Below, piece after piece: positions 54,678 through 62,763 of a stretch of 64,000 nucleotides of DNA (positions are counted from its first letter, which is position 1; the number at the start of each line of letters is the position of its first letter). Location: contig JAEYYB010000124.1 in the NCBI GenBank assembly GCA_023430975.1, positions 1 through 64,000 of the forward strand, written 5' to 3'. This stretch comes from Bacillota bacterium. GTDB taxonomy: Bacteria > Bacillota > Clostridia > Acetivibrionales > DSM-2933. Position numbers and translations under genes: made by a program. The notes under the pieces were generated by a model. The model ran no database searches. It was given only the letters and a program-made list of their open reading frames with translations, and was not told the DNA's origin.

Positions 54678-54741
54678 AATATCATCTAAATTCGACATGT
54701 TTTTTATTAGATTTGGGAGATGAAAGGTGATAAAAAAAGGT

Positions 54742-55401
54742 ATGATCAAGGTACTGGTTGCAGATGATGTTGCTATTCTTAGAAACAGCATAAAATTTAT
54801 GTTAGAGGTAAATGAAGATATTGAAGTTGTTGGAACAGCTTCAAACGGAAGGGAAGCATTTGAAAAGTGTTCGGAGCTAATGCCCGACATAGTGCTTATG
54901 GATCTTAGGATGCCTGATGTGGATGGTGTTGAAGGCACAGAGCTTATTAAGGAAAAGTATCCCCATATAAAAGTAATAATATTGACTACGTTTAAGGAGG
55001 AAGAAGATATTCAAGCTGCAATCGGAGGCGGAGCTGACGGTTACATACTTAAGGATATAGAACCTGATGAGCTTGCAGCAGCTATCAAAAATGCCTATAA
55101 AGGGTTTTATACAGTTCATAAAGATGCTTTCGAATCCATAACAAGAAAAAGCAAAAAAAGCAAACAGGAAATCAAACCAGTTAAAGAGCTTGTTGACCGA
55201 GATGGCAACCCCCTTTTATCTGAGCAGGATATTCAAATTATCAAATACCTGGTTTATGGCAAAAGCTATAAGGAGATTTCAAAAGTAATGTTTATATCCG
55301 AAGGCCACATCAGAAATCAGATATCCAAAATATTGAGAAAGCTGGATCTTACAGATCGGATGCAGCTATCACTTTTTGCAGTAAAAAATGGAATCATATA
55401 A
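54742..55401 (+). CDS. NarL/LuxR-type response regulator
   Basis: 219 residues. Receiver 1-~118 with acidic pair Asp8-Asp9, phospho-acceptor Asp54 (PDIVLMDLRMP), Thr in ILTTF and Lys in YILKDIEP. The LuxR-type helix-turn-helix lies at ~155-215 (LLSEQDIQIIKYLVYGKSYKEIS, then GHIRNQISKILRKL). It should be phosphorylated by the HisKA_3-type kinase encoded 161 bp downstream. ATG 54742 is preferred: AAAGGTGAT, fully complementary to the 16S tail, lies 10 bp upstream, and the protein then starts like its relatives (MIKVLVADD). A GTG at 54727 is the alternative. It probably binds the TTTGTCA boxes. Confidence 0.92.
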   Translation: MIKVLVADDVAILRNSIKFMLEVNEDIEVVGTASNGREAFEKCSELMPDIVLMDLRMPDVDGVEGTELIKEKYPHIKVIILTTFKEEEDIQAAIGGGADGYILKDIEPDELAAAIKNAYKGFYTVHKDAFESITRKSKKSKQEIKPVKELVDRDGNPLLSEQDIQIIKYLVYGKSYKEISKVMFISEGHIRNQISKILRKLDLTDRMQLSLFAVKNGII

Positions 55402-55562
55402 ATATTACAAAATGCAATTTAAGTCATTACATTTGTCACTTGAAATGATATAAAAAAAGACGTATAACTATAGTAAAAGCAATCATTAGTTTATTTTTAC
55501 CACTTAGTCCAATTACAGCAATTACCATCTTTGATGAAATGATTAGCAAGGAATTGATTAAT

Positions 55563-57329
55563 ATGTATTCTCTAATAATCAATTATATATTCATGGTAGT
55601 TACTTTCGTTTATGCTTCTGTATTATTTTGTGACATATATTTCAGAACAAAAAGCAGCAAAGCTAAGTTTAATTTATTGTTTTTACCTTTATCAATAATC
55701 TTATTATCTACAGGATTTTTACTTGAGTTGTCAACTGAAGGTCACTTTGTATTTACTTTGTTTCCCAGCCTCATGATTTATACTGGTTTTTGTTTTATTG
55801 GGTATGCGTGGTTAACCTTTTCCTATTTTATTGCACAAAAAAATAAAGAAAAATGTTCTTTGCTTAATATTATCAGCTTAATTCCCCTTCTTTTAGTTCT
55901 TCTACTAATAGTAACCAATCCGCTTCATAATTTGCTATATATTCAGCCACATTCTATTAAAATGGATTTTAACTCAGAGTACTTATGCATCTTGATTCTC
56001 AGCGGAGTATATGTGCTCTTGGCTAATATAATACTATTAAATAGTTTTTTAAGAAACAAGGCTATTTCTTTTAAGCTAAAGATTACTTTTCTAATTGTTT
56101 TGGCTTTTATACCAATTTTCTTCTATGTGAGAATTTTTCATTTAAGACACTTTGAACTTGTACCGGCATGTTTACTTCTAGGCTACCATGTAGTTCTACG
56201 CTGTATTCCGGATAGTTACAAGCCCTTTGAAATAGTCCCCAACTCAATTACATCAATTGTACAAAACATGGAACACTCCATCCTGATAACAAATAAAAAA
56301 AATAATATTGTAACCTTTAACTCTTCATTTACTAATGCCTTTGGAAGTATGGCAATTATAAAAGAATCTACTCCTTTAGATGTATTTGTTGAAACATTAA
56401 AGCAATCAACGGTTTTGAATATGGAAAGCCATACTATATTGGATGCTATGCTTTTTGATATAGATAAAAACATATCCGGTAACATTCATGTGAATACTCC
56501 CATTGATAAATGGTATTTTGTATTGATACAAAATGTACTGAACAGTAAAGGTAAAAAAATCGGAAAGCTGATTTCCTTTAATGATATTACAACAATCCAT
56601 AATTTAAATCATAAGTTAAAACAAAAAAATTATGAACTGGAAAAAATCAACCTTCAATTAAAAAACACAAATGAAAAAGTCCTTAAACATACTCTAATGG
56701 CAGAAGAACTTGCAATAACAAGAGAAAGAAACCGTATACTAAGCGAACTGCATGATTCTATAGGGCAGGCTTATACCAGCAATCTTGCACTTGCAAGATG
56801 CACTGAAGCATTACTATTATCAAACCGCAGGGAGGAAGCTTTAGACTCTTTGGAAGAGATGGCTTCCACTACTAAGGAATTACTGTTTAATATATCTTCC
56901 TCAGTCAATGATAAGCATGCCATTTTTCAGCAGCAGCCCCTTAAGGATATACTTAATAAGCTCTTTAACTCCTATCGCAAGTCAGGTATGGCAATTCAAT
57001 TTAGACTTGATACAGATGTTGATATATTAGAATATAGGATACGTCATAATATCTATAGGATATGCCAGGAATTCATCAATAACTCTTTAAAACATAGTAT
57101 GGCTGAAAACATATATATTTCAATTAAAGAAATAAACGGAAAAATAATCCTTGAAATAGCTGATGATGGAATTGGCTGTGATATGGTTTATAAGGGCATT
57201 GGATTAAAAGGGATAGAATACAGAATTTCGGAAATTGAAGGCGAAGTATTGTTTATATCTGATAAATCCAGACAAAAAGGTTTTATTATACGAGCAGAAA
57301 TACCTATAAAGAGGGAGTCAAAGCAATGA
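55563..57329 (+). CDS. Membrane sensor histidine kinase (7TM, HisKA_3)
   Basis: 588 residues. Seven or so membrane spans at ~1-215, a PAS-like domain ~220-335, a coiled linker (~340-385), the HisKA_3 dimerisation helix with phospho-acceptor His397 (ERNRILSELHDSIGQ) and a HATPase domain (~470-580: RICQEFINNSLKHS, LEIADDGIGCD, GIGLKGIEYRI). The layout matches NarL-partner kinases with a 7TM sensor. The start ATG 55563 has AAGGA 10 bp upstream; an ATG at 55539 lacks a site. The gap 55402-55538 carries a single TTTGTCACTT (55432-55441). Its stop overlaps the next kinase gene. Confidence 0.92.
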   Translation: MYSLIINYIFMVVTFVYASVLFCDIYFRTKSSKAKFNLLFLPLSIILLSTGFLLELSTEGHFVFTLFPSLMIYTGFCFIGYAWLTFSYFIAQKNKEKCSLLNIISLIPLLLVLLLIVTNPLHNLLYIQPHSIKMDFNSEYLCILILSGVYVLLANIILLNSFLRNKAISFKLKITFLIVLAFIPIFFYVRIFHLRHFELVPACLLLGYHVVLRCIPDSYKPFEIVPNSITSIVQNMEHSILITNKKNNIVTFNSSFTNAFGSMAIIKESTPLDVFVETLKQSTVLNMESHTILDAMLFDIDKNISGNIHVNTPIDKWYFVLIQNVLNSKGKKIGKLISFNDITTIHNLNHKLKQKNYELEKINLQLKNTNEKVLKHTLMAEELAITRERNRILSELHDSIGQAYTSNLALARCTEALLLSNRREEALDSLEEMASTTKELLFNISSSVNDKHAIFQQQPLKDILNKLFNSYRKSGMAIQFRLDTDVDILEYRIRHNIYRICQEFINNSLKHSMAENIYISIKEINGKIILEIADDGIGCDMVYKGIGLKGIEYRISEIEGEVLFISDKSRQKGFIIRAEIPIKRESKQ

Positions 57330-59182
57330 AGCTTGTAGAGTATTTTAAGATCGACCAATTATTCTCCACCGAGCAGTGTAGCTTTAAAACACCCGAAGGC
57401 CTTTGGAACACCGAGCAAATTTCTTCACTGTCACAGGTCATAACTATTTTTATTGGATTTTTTTTGATAGCCTTTGTTTATAATAATGCTAAAAAAGACA
57501 ATATTCTTAAAAGCTACATATTTATGAATTTATCAATGATTATCTGGACAATAGGGCTCGCTTTTGAAAATATTTCCGATTCAAGCACTTATTTATCCCG
57601 CTTTGGACCGTTGTGGTTATCATATTTGGGAATTTGCACACAGGGACCTGGATGGCTGATTTTCTGCTTATTTCTGAGCGAAAACAAATGGGCTGATAAA
57701 CGCAAAAATATTTTCCTGCTTTTTATTCCTCATGGTATTTTTTACATTTTACTGCTAACAAACTATTTCCATCAACTTATATATATTGTACCCCGTTACG
57801 GAAAAAGAAGCTTTGGACCAGGTTATTACGCATTATTTTTTACTATCATAGTTTATATTGTTGCAGGATTAATACTTCTTGCCAAAAAGCAATATAATGA
57901 TAAATATCGGATACGACATAAAATATTTTTCCTTGTTTTAATGGTTGTACTATTATTAATGAATCTTATTTTACAACTTATATTTAACTGGAATATTGAG
58001 ACAAAGCCTCTGTTATTTGTTCTTTTTTCATCCCTATTCTTTTTCTATGGTTCCTTACGCTACAACTTTTTTAGCATTGTTCCAGTGTCTTTTTCTTCAT
58101 TAATACGCTCAATGGATGATGGTGTGCTTATACTGGACGGAGATTCCAATATAGTAAGTTTTAACGATTCACTAGCCCATTTTATATCAAAGAAAGATGT
58201 GCTTAAGAAAGATACAAAAGTCTTCGGGCTTGTAGAACATCTTAAGGAAATATCCCTGCAAACACCAGAAACCCGACATTTACTTGATTCCATGCTCCAC
58301 TGCGAATATACGCTTGACAATTCTATTTTAAATATTAATAAGCCGATGATGAGATTTTTAAAAGTTGATATACAAAATATTTCAGATAGAAAAGGACAAT
58401 TATTGTCAAGGATTATAGTATTTTCGGATATAACAGAAATTAACAATTTAAATGCAGAACTGGAATACAAAAATAATGAAATATTATCCTTAAACCAAAA
58501 ACTCATGGAAGTTAATGAGGAACTTTTAAGACAATCACTTATGATGGAGGAGATCGCCATAACCAATGAGCGAAACAGGATACTAAAAGAACTTTATAAT
58601 TCTATTGAGGACACTTTCAAAAGGATTTTGCAGATGACGCAAATATGTAGAGAGTCAATCATTAGCAATGATGGAAATATTGAATCAAATTTAAAAGAAA
58701 TGATTCTAGCTACAAAGAATGGTCTTAATGAGATAAGAGACTCTATATATTATCAAAAAAACAAATTGATTGAAAACGACGTTTTTATTAAAACCCTTGA
58801 AAAGCTTTTAACAGGAAAAAGCAAAATGGATATCCAGATATATTCTGAGGGCATAAAAAAAATTATACCCTATCATATTCGTTACGCAATTTATGTTACA
58901 TGCCGGGAAGTTCTTGAGAATTCATGTGCTCAGCGTCAAGCCAATACCGTATATATAATTCTGCAATTAGGAGAATCAAACTTTAATATGATAATAACAG
59001 ACGACGGAAAAGGCCTTGATGATTTTACAAACGATAAAGGATTACAGCTAATAGAAAATCTGTGTCGCGAGCTGGGTGGAACAATAAATTACGGTTCATT
59101 AGATGAAAATCAAGGTTTTTCACTTCATTTGGAATTACCTTTGGGATCTCTCAGAGACAGCAGCGACTTGAAAAATATGTAA
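57326..59182 (+). CDS. Degenerate 7TM sensor kinase lacking the phospho-acceptor histidine
   Basis: 618 residues, paralogous to the kinase upstream: N-terminal spans ~30-245, PAS-like domain ~255-370, coiled linker and HATPase domain ~515-610 (TCREVLENSCAQ, ITDDGKGLDDF, NDKGLQLIENL). In the dimerisation helix the conserved ELHDSIGQ reads ELYNSIED, so the acceptor His is Tyr424 and the following Asp and Gln are also changed. The ATP site looks intact. It cannot work as an ordinary HisKA_3 kinase, so it may act as a regulatory partner or heterodimer subunit. The 4-bp ATGA overlap with the upstream kinase supports equal production. GAGGGAG precedes the start. Confidence 0.92.
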   Translation: MKLVEYFKIDQLFSTEQCSFKTPEGLWNTEQISSLSQVITIFIGFFLIAFVYNNAKKDNILKSYIFMNLSMIIWTIGLAFENISDSSTYLSRFGPLWLSYLGICTQGPGWLIFCLFLSENKWADKRKNIFLLFIPHGIFYILLLTNYFHQLIYIVPRYGKRSFGPGYYALFFTIIVYIVAGLILLAKKQYNDKYRIRHKIFFLVLMVVLLLMNLILQLIFNWNIETKPLLFVLFSSLFFFYGSLRYNFFSIVPVSFSSLIRSMDDGVLILDGDSNIVSFNDSLAHFISKKDVLKKDTKVFGLVEHLKEISLQTPETRHLLDSMLHCEYTLDNSILNINKPMMRFLKVDIQNISDRKGQLLSRIIVFSDITEINNLNAELEYKNNEILSLNQKLMEVNEELLRQSLMMEEIAITNERNRILKELYNSIEDTFKRILQMTQICRESIISNDGNIESNLKEMILATKNGLNEIRDSIYYQKNKLIENDVFIKTLEKLLTGKSKMDIQIYSEGIKKIIPYHIRYAIYVTCREVLENSCAQRQANTVYIILQLGESNFNMIITDDGKGLDDFTNDKGLQLIENLCRELGGTINYGSLDENQGFSLHLELPLGSLRDSSDLKNM

Positions 59183-59201
59183 TTCACTGTCTATTTAGGC
59201 A

Positions 59202-59293
59202 CGATCAAAAAACAACTTCCTCTATAAATTTCGCTCACGTGTTGACTTAGTTCGTCAACACCCGCTCAAAAGCGAAAATAATTTTTAATCATA
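59202..59293. repeat. Palindromic element R2, copy b
   Basis: Closely related to 35279-35370: same length, same terminal inverted repeats (with a few changes) and a perfect inner pair GTGTTGAC / GTCAACAC. It starts 20 bp after the stop codon of the degenerate kinase gene. Confidence 0.85.
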
Positions 59294-59320
59294 CCTTAAA
59301 TCGTTAGTAACAACAAGCTG

Positions 59321-59530
59321 ACATACATTTACCTATGCGTTTAAGGCAAATGCATCAGAGACGGACAGCCGGTTGAACTTCCATCTTGGAATTCACTTCC
59401 CGCCGGTGTACAGCTAAATGTTGATTCCTTTAGCTTGTGAGAGGTGTTATAGGTCACTAAATCAGGTAAAATCCGTTGTATTAGTTAACGAGAAGCCCTC
59501 TTTCCAATGATGGAAGAGGGCTTCTTTCTA
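59321..59530 (+). ncRNA. Candidate structured RNA or long 3' UTR ending in a strong terminator
   Basis: Successive hairpins can form: CATTTACCT / AGGCAAATG (59326-59352), CCGG...CCGG (59369-59406) enclosing TTCCA-tct-TGGAA (59379-59391), and AGCTAAA / TTTAGCT (59412-59435). A strong terminator stem follows (59491-59505 with 59512-59525, built on AGAAGCCCTCTT) plus TTCTTTCT on the plus strand. The higher GC and compensating arms stand out from the surrounding AT-rich DNA. The next genes are on the other strand, so it is not a leader for a plus-strand gene. It does not match a riboswitch consensus that I know. Confidence 0.45.
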
Positions 59531-59574
59531 TACCAATTGTTTCCACATCATATTCACTTGTTTCTTTTGATATA

Positions 59575-60438
59575 TTATAACAAATATATTTTACCTAGAC
59601 CGTACTTGTTATACAATTCAAGAAGCTGCCCTGAATTAGGGTGTTGAGCAATAACTGTTTCAGTTTCCAGATGCGTATCGCAATCCGTTGAATATTCCGT
59701 CAGTACTACATTTTTATATCCTTTTGTCTCAATGGAAGATGCTAAATTACGATATTCCCAAAAATACATTTTTTTATCTAAATCAATATGCCCTTTTGAA
59801 CGAAAATTATTAAACAGTTCAATTGTTGTTGAAAGTATGTGTTCCGAGGCAAGCTCCTTTACCAACAATGTAAAGCTTTTAATATCCACTCCTTTTGGAA
59901 CTTTTATTGTGACAGTCTGTGCGTCTTCAAAGTATCCAATAGATCTTTTATAAACTTGACTTGAAGAACGGATTATCTCTCTCGCCTTACCCATATATTC
60001 ATCATGAACAACTTTATTTACAAGCTTACCTTTTTCAAAAATCAGCTCAAGAACATCCTCAAAACAATGCGGCTTATAAAATCCGAGAATATCATAAAAC
60101 TCCTTCACAAATCCTCGACCAATAATAATCCCGCCAGAATAATCGATTGGAAAGTTTACTCCTTCATATATCCAGCAATGTAAATCACCCGCTTTTGATG
60201 GCTTAGTGCCTCTCCAAATCGGAGGGCTATCAGTCTCAAGCCCAATACCCAATTGGGAAACAGTTAAATGGTCATTATCAATTGAATATGTACAATAAAA
60301 TCCCCTCCAGCATGCCGTACAAAAAGGGATAGGAGAAAATCCTTGCTCACATGGCTCAAATAAAGATTTGTTTTGTCGAGCAATTATTGTATACTCTTTA
60401 TTTATATAATCAAATGAATCAGCAATCTGCATTGTCAT
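59575..60438 (-). CDS. Unrecognised 287-aa protein in ATP-grasp/ADP-ribosylglycohydrolase operon
   Basis: A soluble protein with no signal peptide or membrane span. A Cys-rich N-terminal part (FEPCEQGFSPIPFCTACWRGFYCTY) and conserved-looking motifs such as LHCWIYEGVNFPIDYSGGIIIGRGF are visible, but I cannot name a family. The start is ATG 60438, with AAAGGA 8 bp upstream; a TTG seven codons earlier overlaps that region. It is the third gene, 56 bp after an ADP-ribosylglycohydrolase, and its ligand may therefore be a nucleotide or an ADP-ribosylated target. That is a guess from context. Confidence 0.7.
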   Translation of the reverse strand: MTMQIADSFDYINKEYTIIARQNKSLFEPCEQGFSPIPFCTACWRGFYCTYSIDNDHLTVSQLGIGLETDSPPIWRGTKPSKAGDLHCWIYEGVNFPIDYSGGIIIGRGFVKEFYDILGFYKPHCFEDVLELIFEKGKLVNKVVHDEYMGKAREIIRSSSQVYKRSIGYFEDAQTVTIKVPKGVDIKSFTLLVKELASEHILSTTIELFNNFRSKGHIDLDKKMYFWEYRNLASSIETKGYKNVVLTEYSTDCDTHLETETVIAQHPNSGQLLELYNKYGLGKIYLL

Positions 60439-60494
60439 AATTACAGTCCTTTCAAACAAGCTAAATGAAGCAGTATAAAGATCTCACACTAAAA

Positions 60495-61403
60495 TCACCA
60501 GAATATTGACTCTTCAATAGGCTCTGTAGCATTGAGCCAAAGTGAAGGTATACCTTTAACTTCTGTATTTAATACAACAACACTTCCAACTATCGCACAA
60601 GTTGTATCCCTGTCTCCTAATGCTGAAACCGTTTTCCATAAGGCTTCCTCATAACTGTTTCTGAAATGAGCAATGCACCATATTGCAAATGGAACCGTAT
60701 CCTGGGCTATAATCCTTGAACCGTTACCTAAAACTGAAACAGCAAAATCAATATTCGAATCCTTTGAAACCTGAAGTGCTTTACGAATACTATACTTGGT
60801 GTCACTTTCAGGCATCTCATAGAATATTTTCTCAATAAACTCAGCAGCACTTATATTTTTTGATAATAGTTTATTTTCAAGAACAATACCTGCTGCTAAA
60901 GCTACGGCAATTGCTCCAGCAATACCTTCCTCATTGAAGTGAGTAACTTCAGCGGACAATCTGGCTTGTTCCTTTATCTTTTTTATATCATCATAAAAAT
61001 AAGCTCCTATTGGAGCAGCTCTCATTGCTGCACCATTACCCATAGAACCCATTCTGTCAAACGCTTTTTGCGAAACAATAAGCCAACTATCGCCAGAGCC
61101 AATAGACCGCAATATACTATGGGCTGTTCCACCATATCCACGGTGCCAATCTTTAGAATAGTTATCTGCAAAAAGCTTTGCAAGCTTATCCTGGCGGACT
61201 TCACCATACTGCTCCAAAATTCTATATATCGCTACCCCCATAACTGTATCATCAGTAAAATGCCAGTGTGGCGATTTTAATTCACGTTTTGTAATTCTAT
61301 CAAGGATTTGATTTTCCTCACCAAAAAAACTTTCACCAAAGGCATCTCCAACAGATAGTCCAATTAGGGATACTTTTGCAAATTCAATTCTATTTAGATT
61401 CAT
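60495..61403 (-). CDS. ADP-ribosylglycohydrolase (ARH/DraG family)
   Basis: 302 residues with the family's metal-binding motifs: GLSVGDAFGESFFG near the N-terminus, HFTDDTVM (~50), SMGNGAAMRAAPIG (~120) and GDRDTTCAIVG (~265). Enzymes of this family use two Mg2+ ions to remove ADP-ribose from proteins or small molecules. The substrate is unknown. The start has GGAGTG upstream and lies 16 bp after the ATP-grasp gene, so the two are translated from one message. Confidence 0.92.
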   Translation of the reverse strand: MNLNRIEFAKVSLIGLSVGDAFGESFFGEENQILDRITKRELKSPHWHFTDDTVMGVAIYRILEQYGEVRQDKLAKLFADNYSKDWHRGYGGTAHSILRSIGSGDSWLIVSQKAFDRMGSMGNGAAMRAAPIGAYFYDDIKKIKEQARLSAEVTHFNEEGIAGAIAVALAAGIVLENKLLSKNISAAEFIEKIFYEMPESDTKYSIRKALQVSKDSNIDFAVSVLGNGSRIIAQDTVPFAIWCIAHFRNSYEEALWKTVSALGDRDTTCAIVGSVVVLNTEVKGIPSLWLNATEPIEESIFW

Positions 61404-61419
61404 AATGTTTCACTCCACT

Positions 61420-62220
61420 TCAGTTTCTTTCTCTCATATAATTATTTATACTTTTTACTACCTCTCCAATATCATGATCGTAAAAACCACTGTCATTAAA
61501 ACAGTTACACTCAATTATGTAGAAATTATCCCTATTTAGGGCAACATCCATTACAAACACATCATGAGGGTTATATGTTTTACAACAATCCTCGGCAAAT
61601 TGAATCATTTCATCTGGAATATCTTTATTATCAACAGACTTTTTCCCGTAAACACTATACCTGGATGATGAAACTACCTTTCCCTTAACAATTATATTTC
61701 TCCATTCCTTCTCAATTTGTTTTGGTTTACAAACTAGTATTAGCGAATCCATGTGATAATATGGATTTTGACCATCAGCCCAAGTTGCTTTCTCCTTAAA
61801 ATCAGCAAAGTTAGTCACATAACCACTAAAAGACTTGGTATCATCATTGGGTCGTATAAAAAATTCATCTTTACCATTGTGTGTCTCTTTAACAAATTCC
61901 GATATAGTCAAAACTTTACCATCACTGTTTAACATACTATTCTTCCATTCATCCAAGTACTTCTTCATTTGAAACCTGCCATTATCAAAGAATATGCCAT
62001 TTCTATACACTTCTACCTTTGATGCATTCATAATAAGGGTTGTCGTTCCATAAAAGATATTAATAAAATCGCAATCGTATTGGATATCCAACTCATTTGA
62101 GAAAGGAATAATATATACTTCCTGATATGATGCATTATCAGCCGTGACAGCCTTTTTTAGCCCTTCAAATGTTTTATTGTCAATTAGATTACTTTGAATA
62201 ATCCAGTTTATTCGTTTCAT
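61420..62220 (-). CDS. ATP-grasp domain protein (DUF4343/R2K-like)
   Basis: 266 residues. The C-terminal half shows ATP-grasp features: FIRPNDDTKSFSGYV (glycine-rich/lysine region), DSLILVCKPKQIEKEWRNIIVKG, VFVMDVALNRDNFYIIECNCFNDSGFY with the metal-binding acidic residues (Asp in MDVAL, Glu-x-Asn in IECNCFN). Such enzymes form carboxylate-amine bonds via acyl phosphates; related phage and bacterial types are associated with ADP-ribose and RNA-related loci. Substrate unknown. First gene of a three-gene operon; AGGAG 9 bp before the ATG. Confidence 0.8.
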   Translation of the reverse strand: MKRINWIIQSNLIDNKTFEGLKKAVTADNASYQEVYIIPFSNELDIQYDCDFINIFYGTTTLIMNASKVEVYRNGIFFDNGRFQMKKYLDEWKNSMLNSDGKVLTISEFVKETHNGKDEFFIRPNDDTKSFSGYVTNFADFKEKATWADGQNPYYHMDSLILVCKPKQIEKEWRNIIVKGKVVSSSRYSVYGKKSVDNKDIPDEMIQFAEDCCKTYNPHDVFVMDVALNRDNFYIIECNCFNDSGFYDHDIGEVVKSINNYMRERN

Positions 62221-62370
62221 TTTCCTTTACTCCTATATGTATTTAGTTATTCCTATTTATAAAACAGGAATAAGATTTTCATCTATCATAACTTTATTAA
62301 ATGCAATATGTGCAGCAATTTTATAACACAATTGCACTCAATCTGAGCAACTTACATATCAATATTAATA

Positions 62371-62412
62371 AAGAGTGGCTAACTCCTTAATATCGGACTT
62401 AACCACTCTCTC
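62371..62412. terminator. Terminator hairpin between the RNR and ATP-grasp genes
   Basis: AGAGTGGCTAA (62372-62382) pairs with TTAACCACTCT near 62399-62409, allowing one G-T pair, with CTTTTAATA on the plus side and TTTATTAAT on the minus side. It should end transcription coming leftward from the reductase gene. Confidence 0.65.
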
Positions 62413-62441
62413 TTTTAATACTTTTATTGTAAATCTCTTTA

Positions 62442-62585
62442 TTAAATCTTATTCGGGCACAATCGTTTATCGCATTTATTAAATAGAGGATTAATCCAAT
62501 GTATGCTGATATTTATACTTAGTTTCTCTGATAATTTAATCGAATTATTTTTTTGTTCGAGATTATAACTTTTTAGATGATACAT
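62442..62585 (-). CDS. Possible small protein, about 47 aa
   Basis: In the 542-bp gap 62221-62763 a minus-strand ATG at 62585 follows an excellent ribosome binding site (AAAGGAGG, 6-7 bp spacing). The frame encodes MYHLKSYNLEQKNNSIKLSE and continues with a HWINPLFNKCDKRLC region carrying two cysteines. The exact 3' end near 62442 is uncertain by a few bases in my reading. I recognise no family. It lies between the ribonucleotide reductase and ATP-grasp genes on the same strand; a terminator hairpin follows at 62371-62412, so it is probably separate from the ATP-grasp operon. Confidence 0.45.
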   Translation of the reverse strand: MYHLKSYNLEQKNNSIKLSEKLSINISIHWINPLFNKCDKRLCPNKI

Positions 62586-62763
62586 CTTAATCCTCCTTTT
62601 TTATAATTAAAATCAAATATTCTTTACTTATCCCTTGTACGTTCTAACACAACAACATTTTTTTAGGCATAATGTTTACCATAATAACACAGGTAACTTT
62701 ATCCCGTCAAGGAATATTTTAAATTGTAGCAATATTTATAAATTGCAAGCACTATAATGGAAA

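Noticed and set aside
59326..59435. Possible cobalamin, c-di-GMP, THF or glycine riboswitch
   Set aside because: I compared the hairpins with the consensus cores I remember and none fitted. No plus-strand gene follows, so a riboswitch role is unlikely.
61420..62585. Graspetide-type RiPP: small peptide plus ATP-grasp ligase
   Set aside because: The peptide shows no repeated acidic/Thr core motif, a terminator hairpin separates the two genes, and the ATP-grasp protein looks like the DUF4343 type rather than a graspetide ligase.
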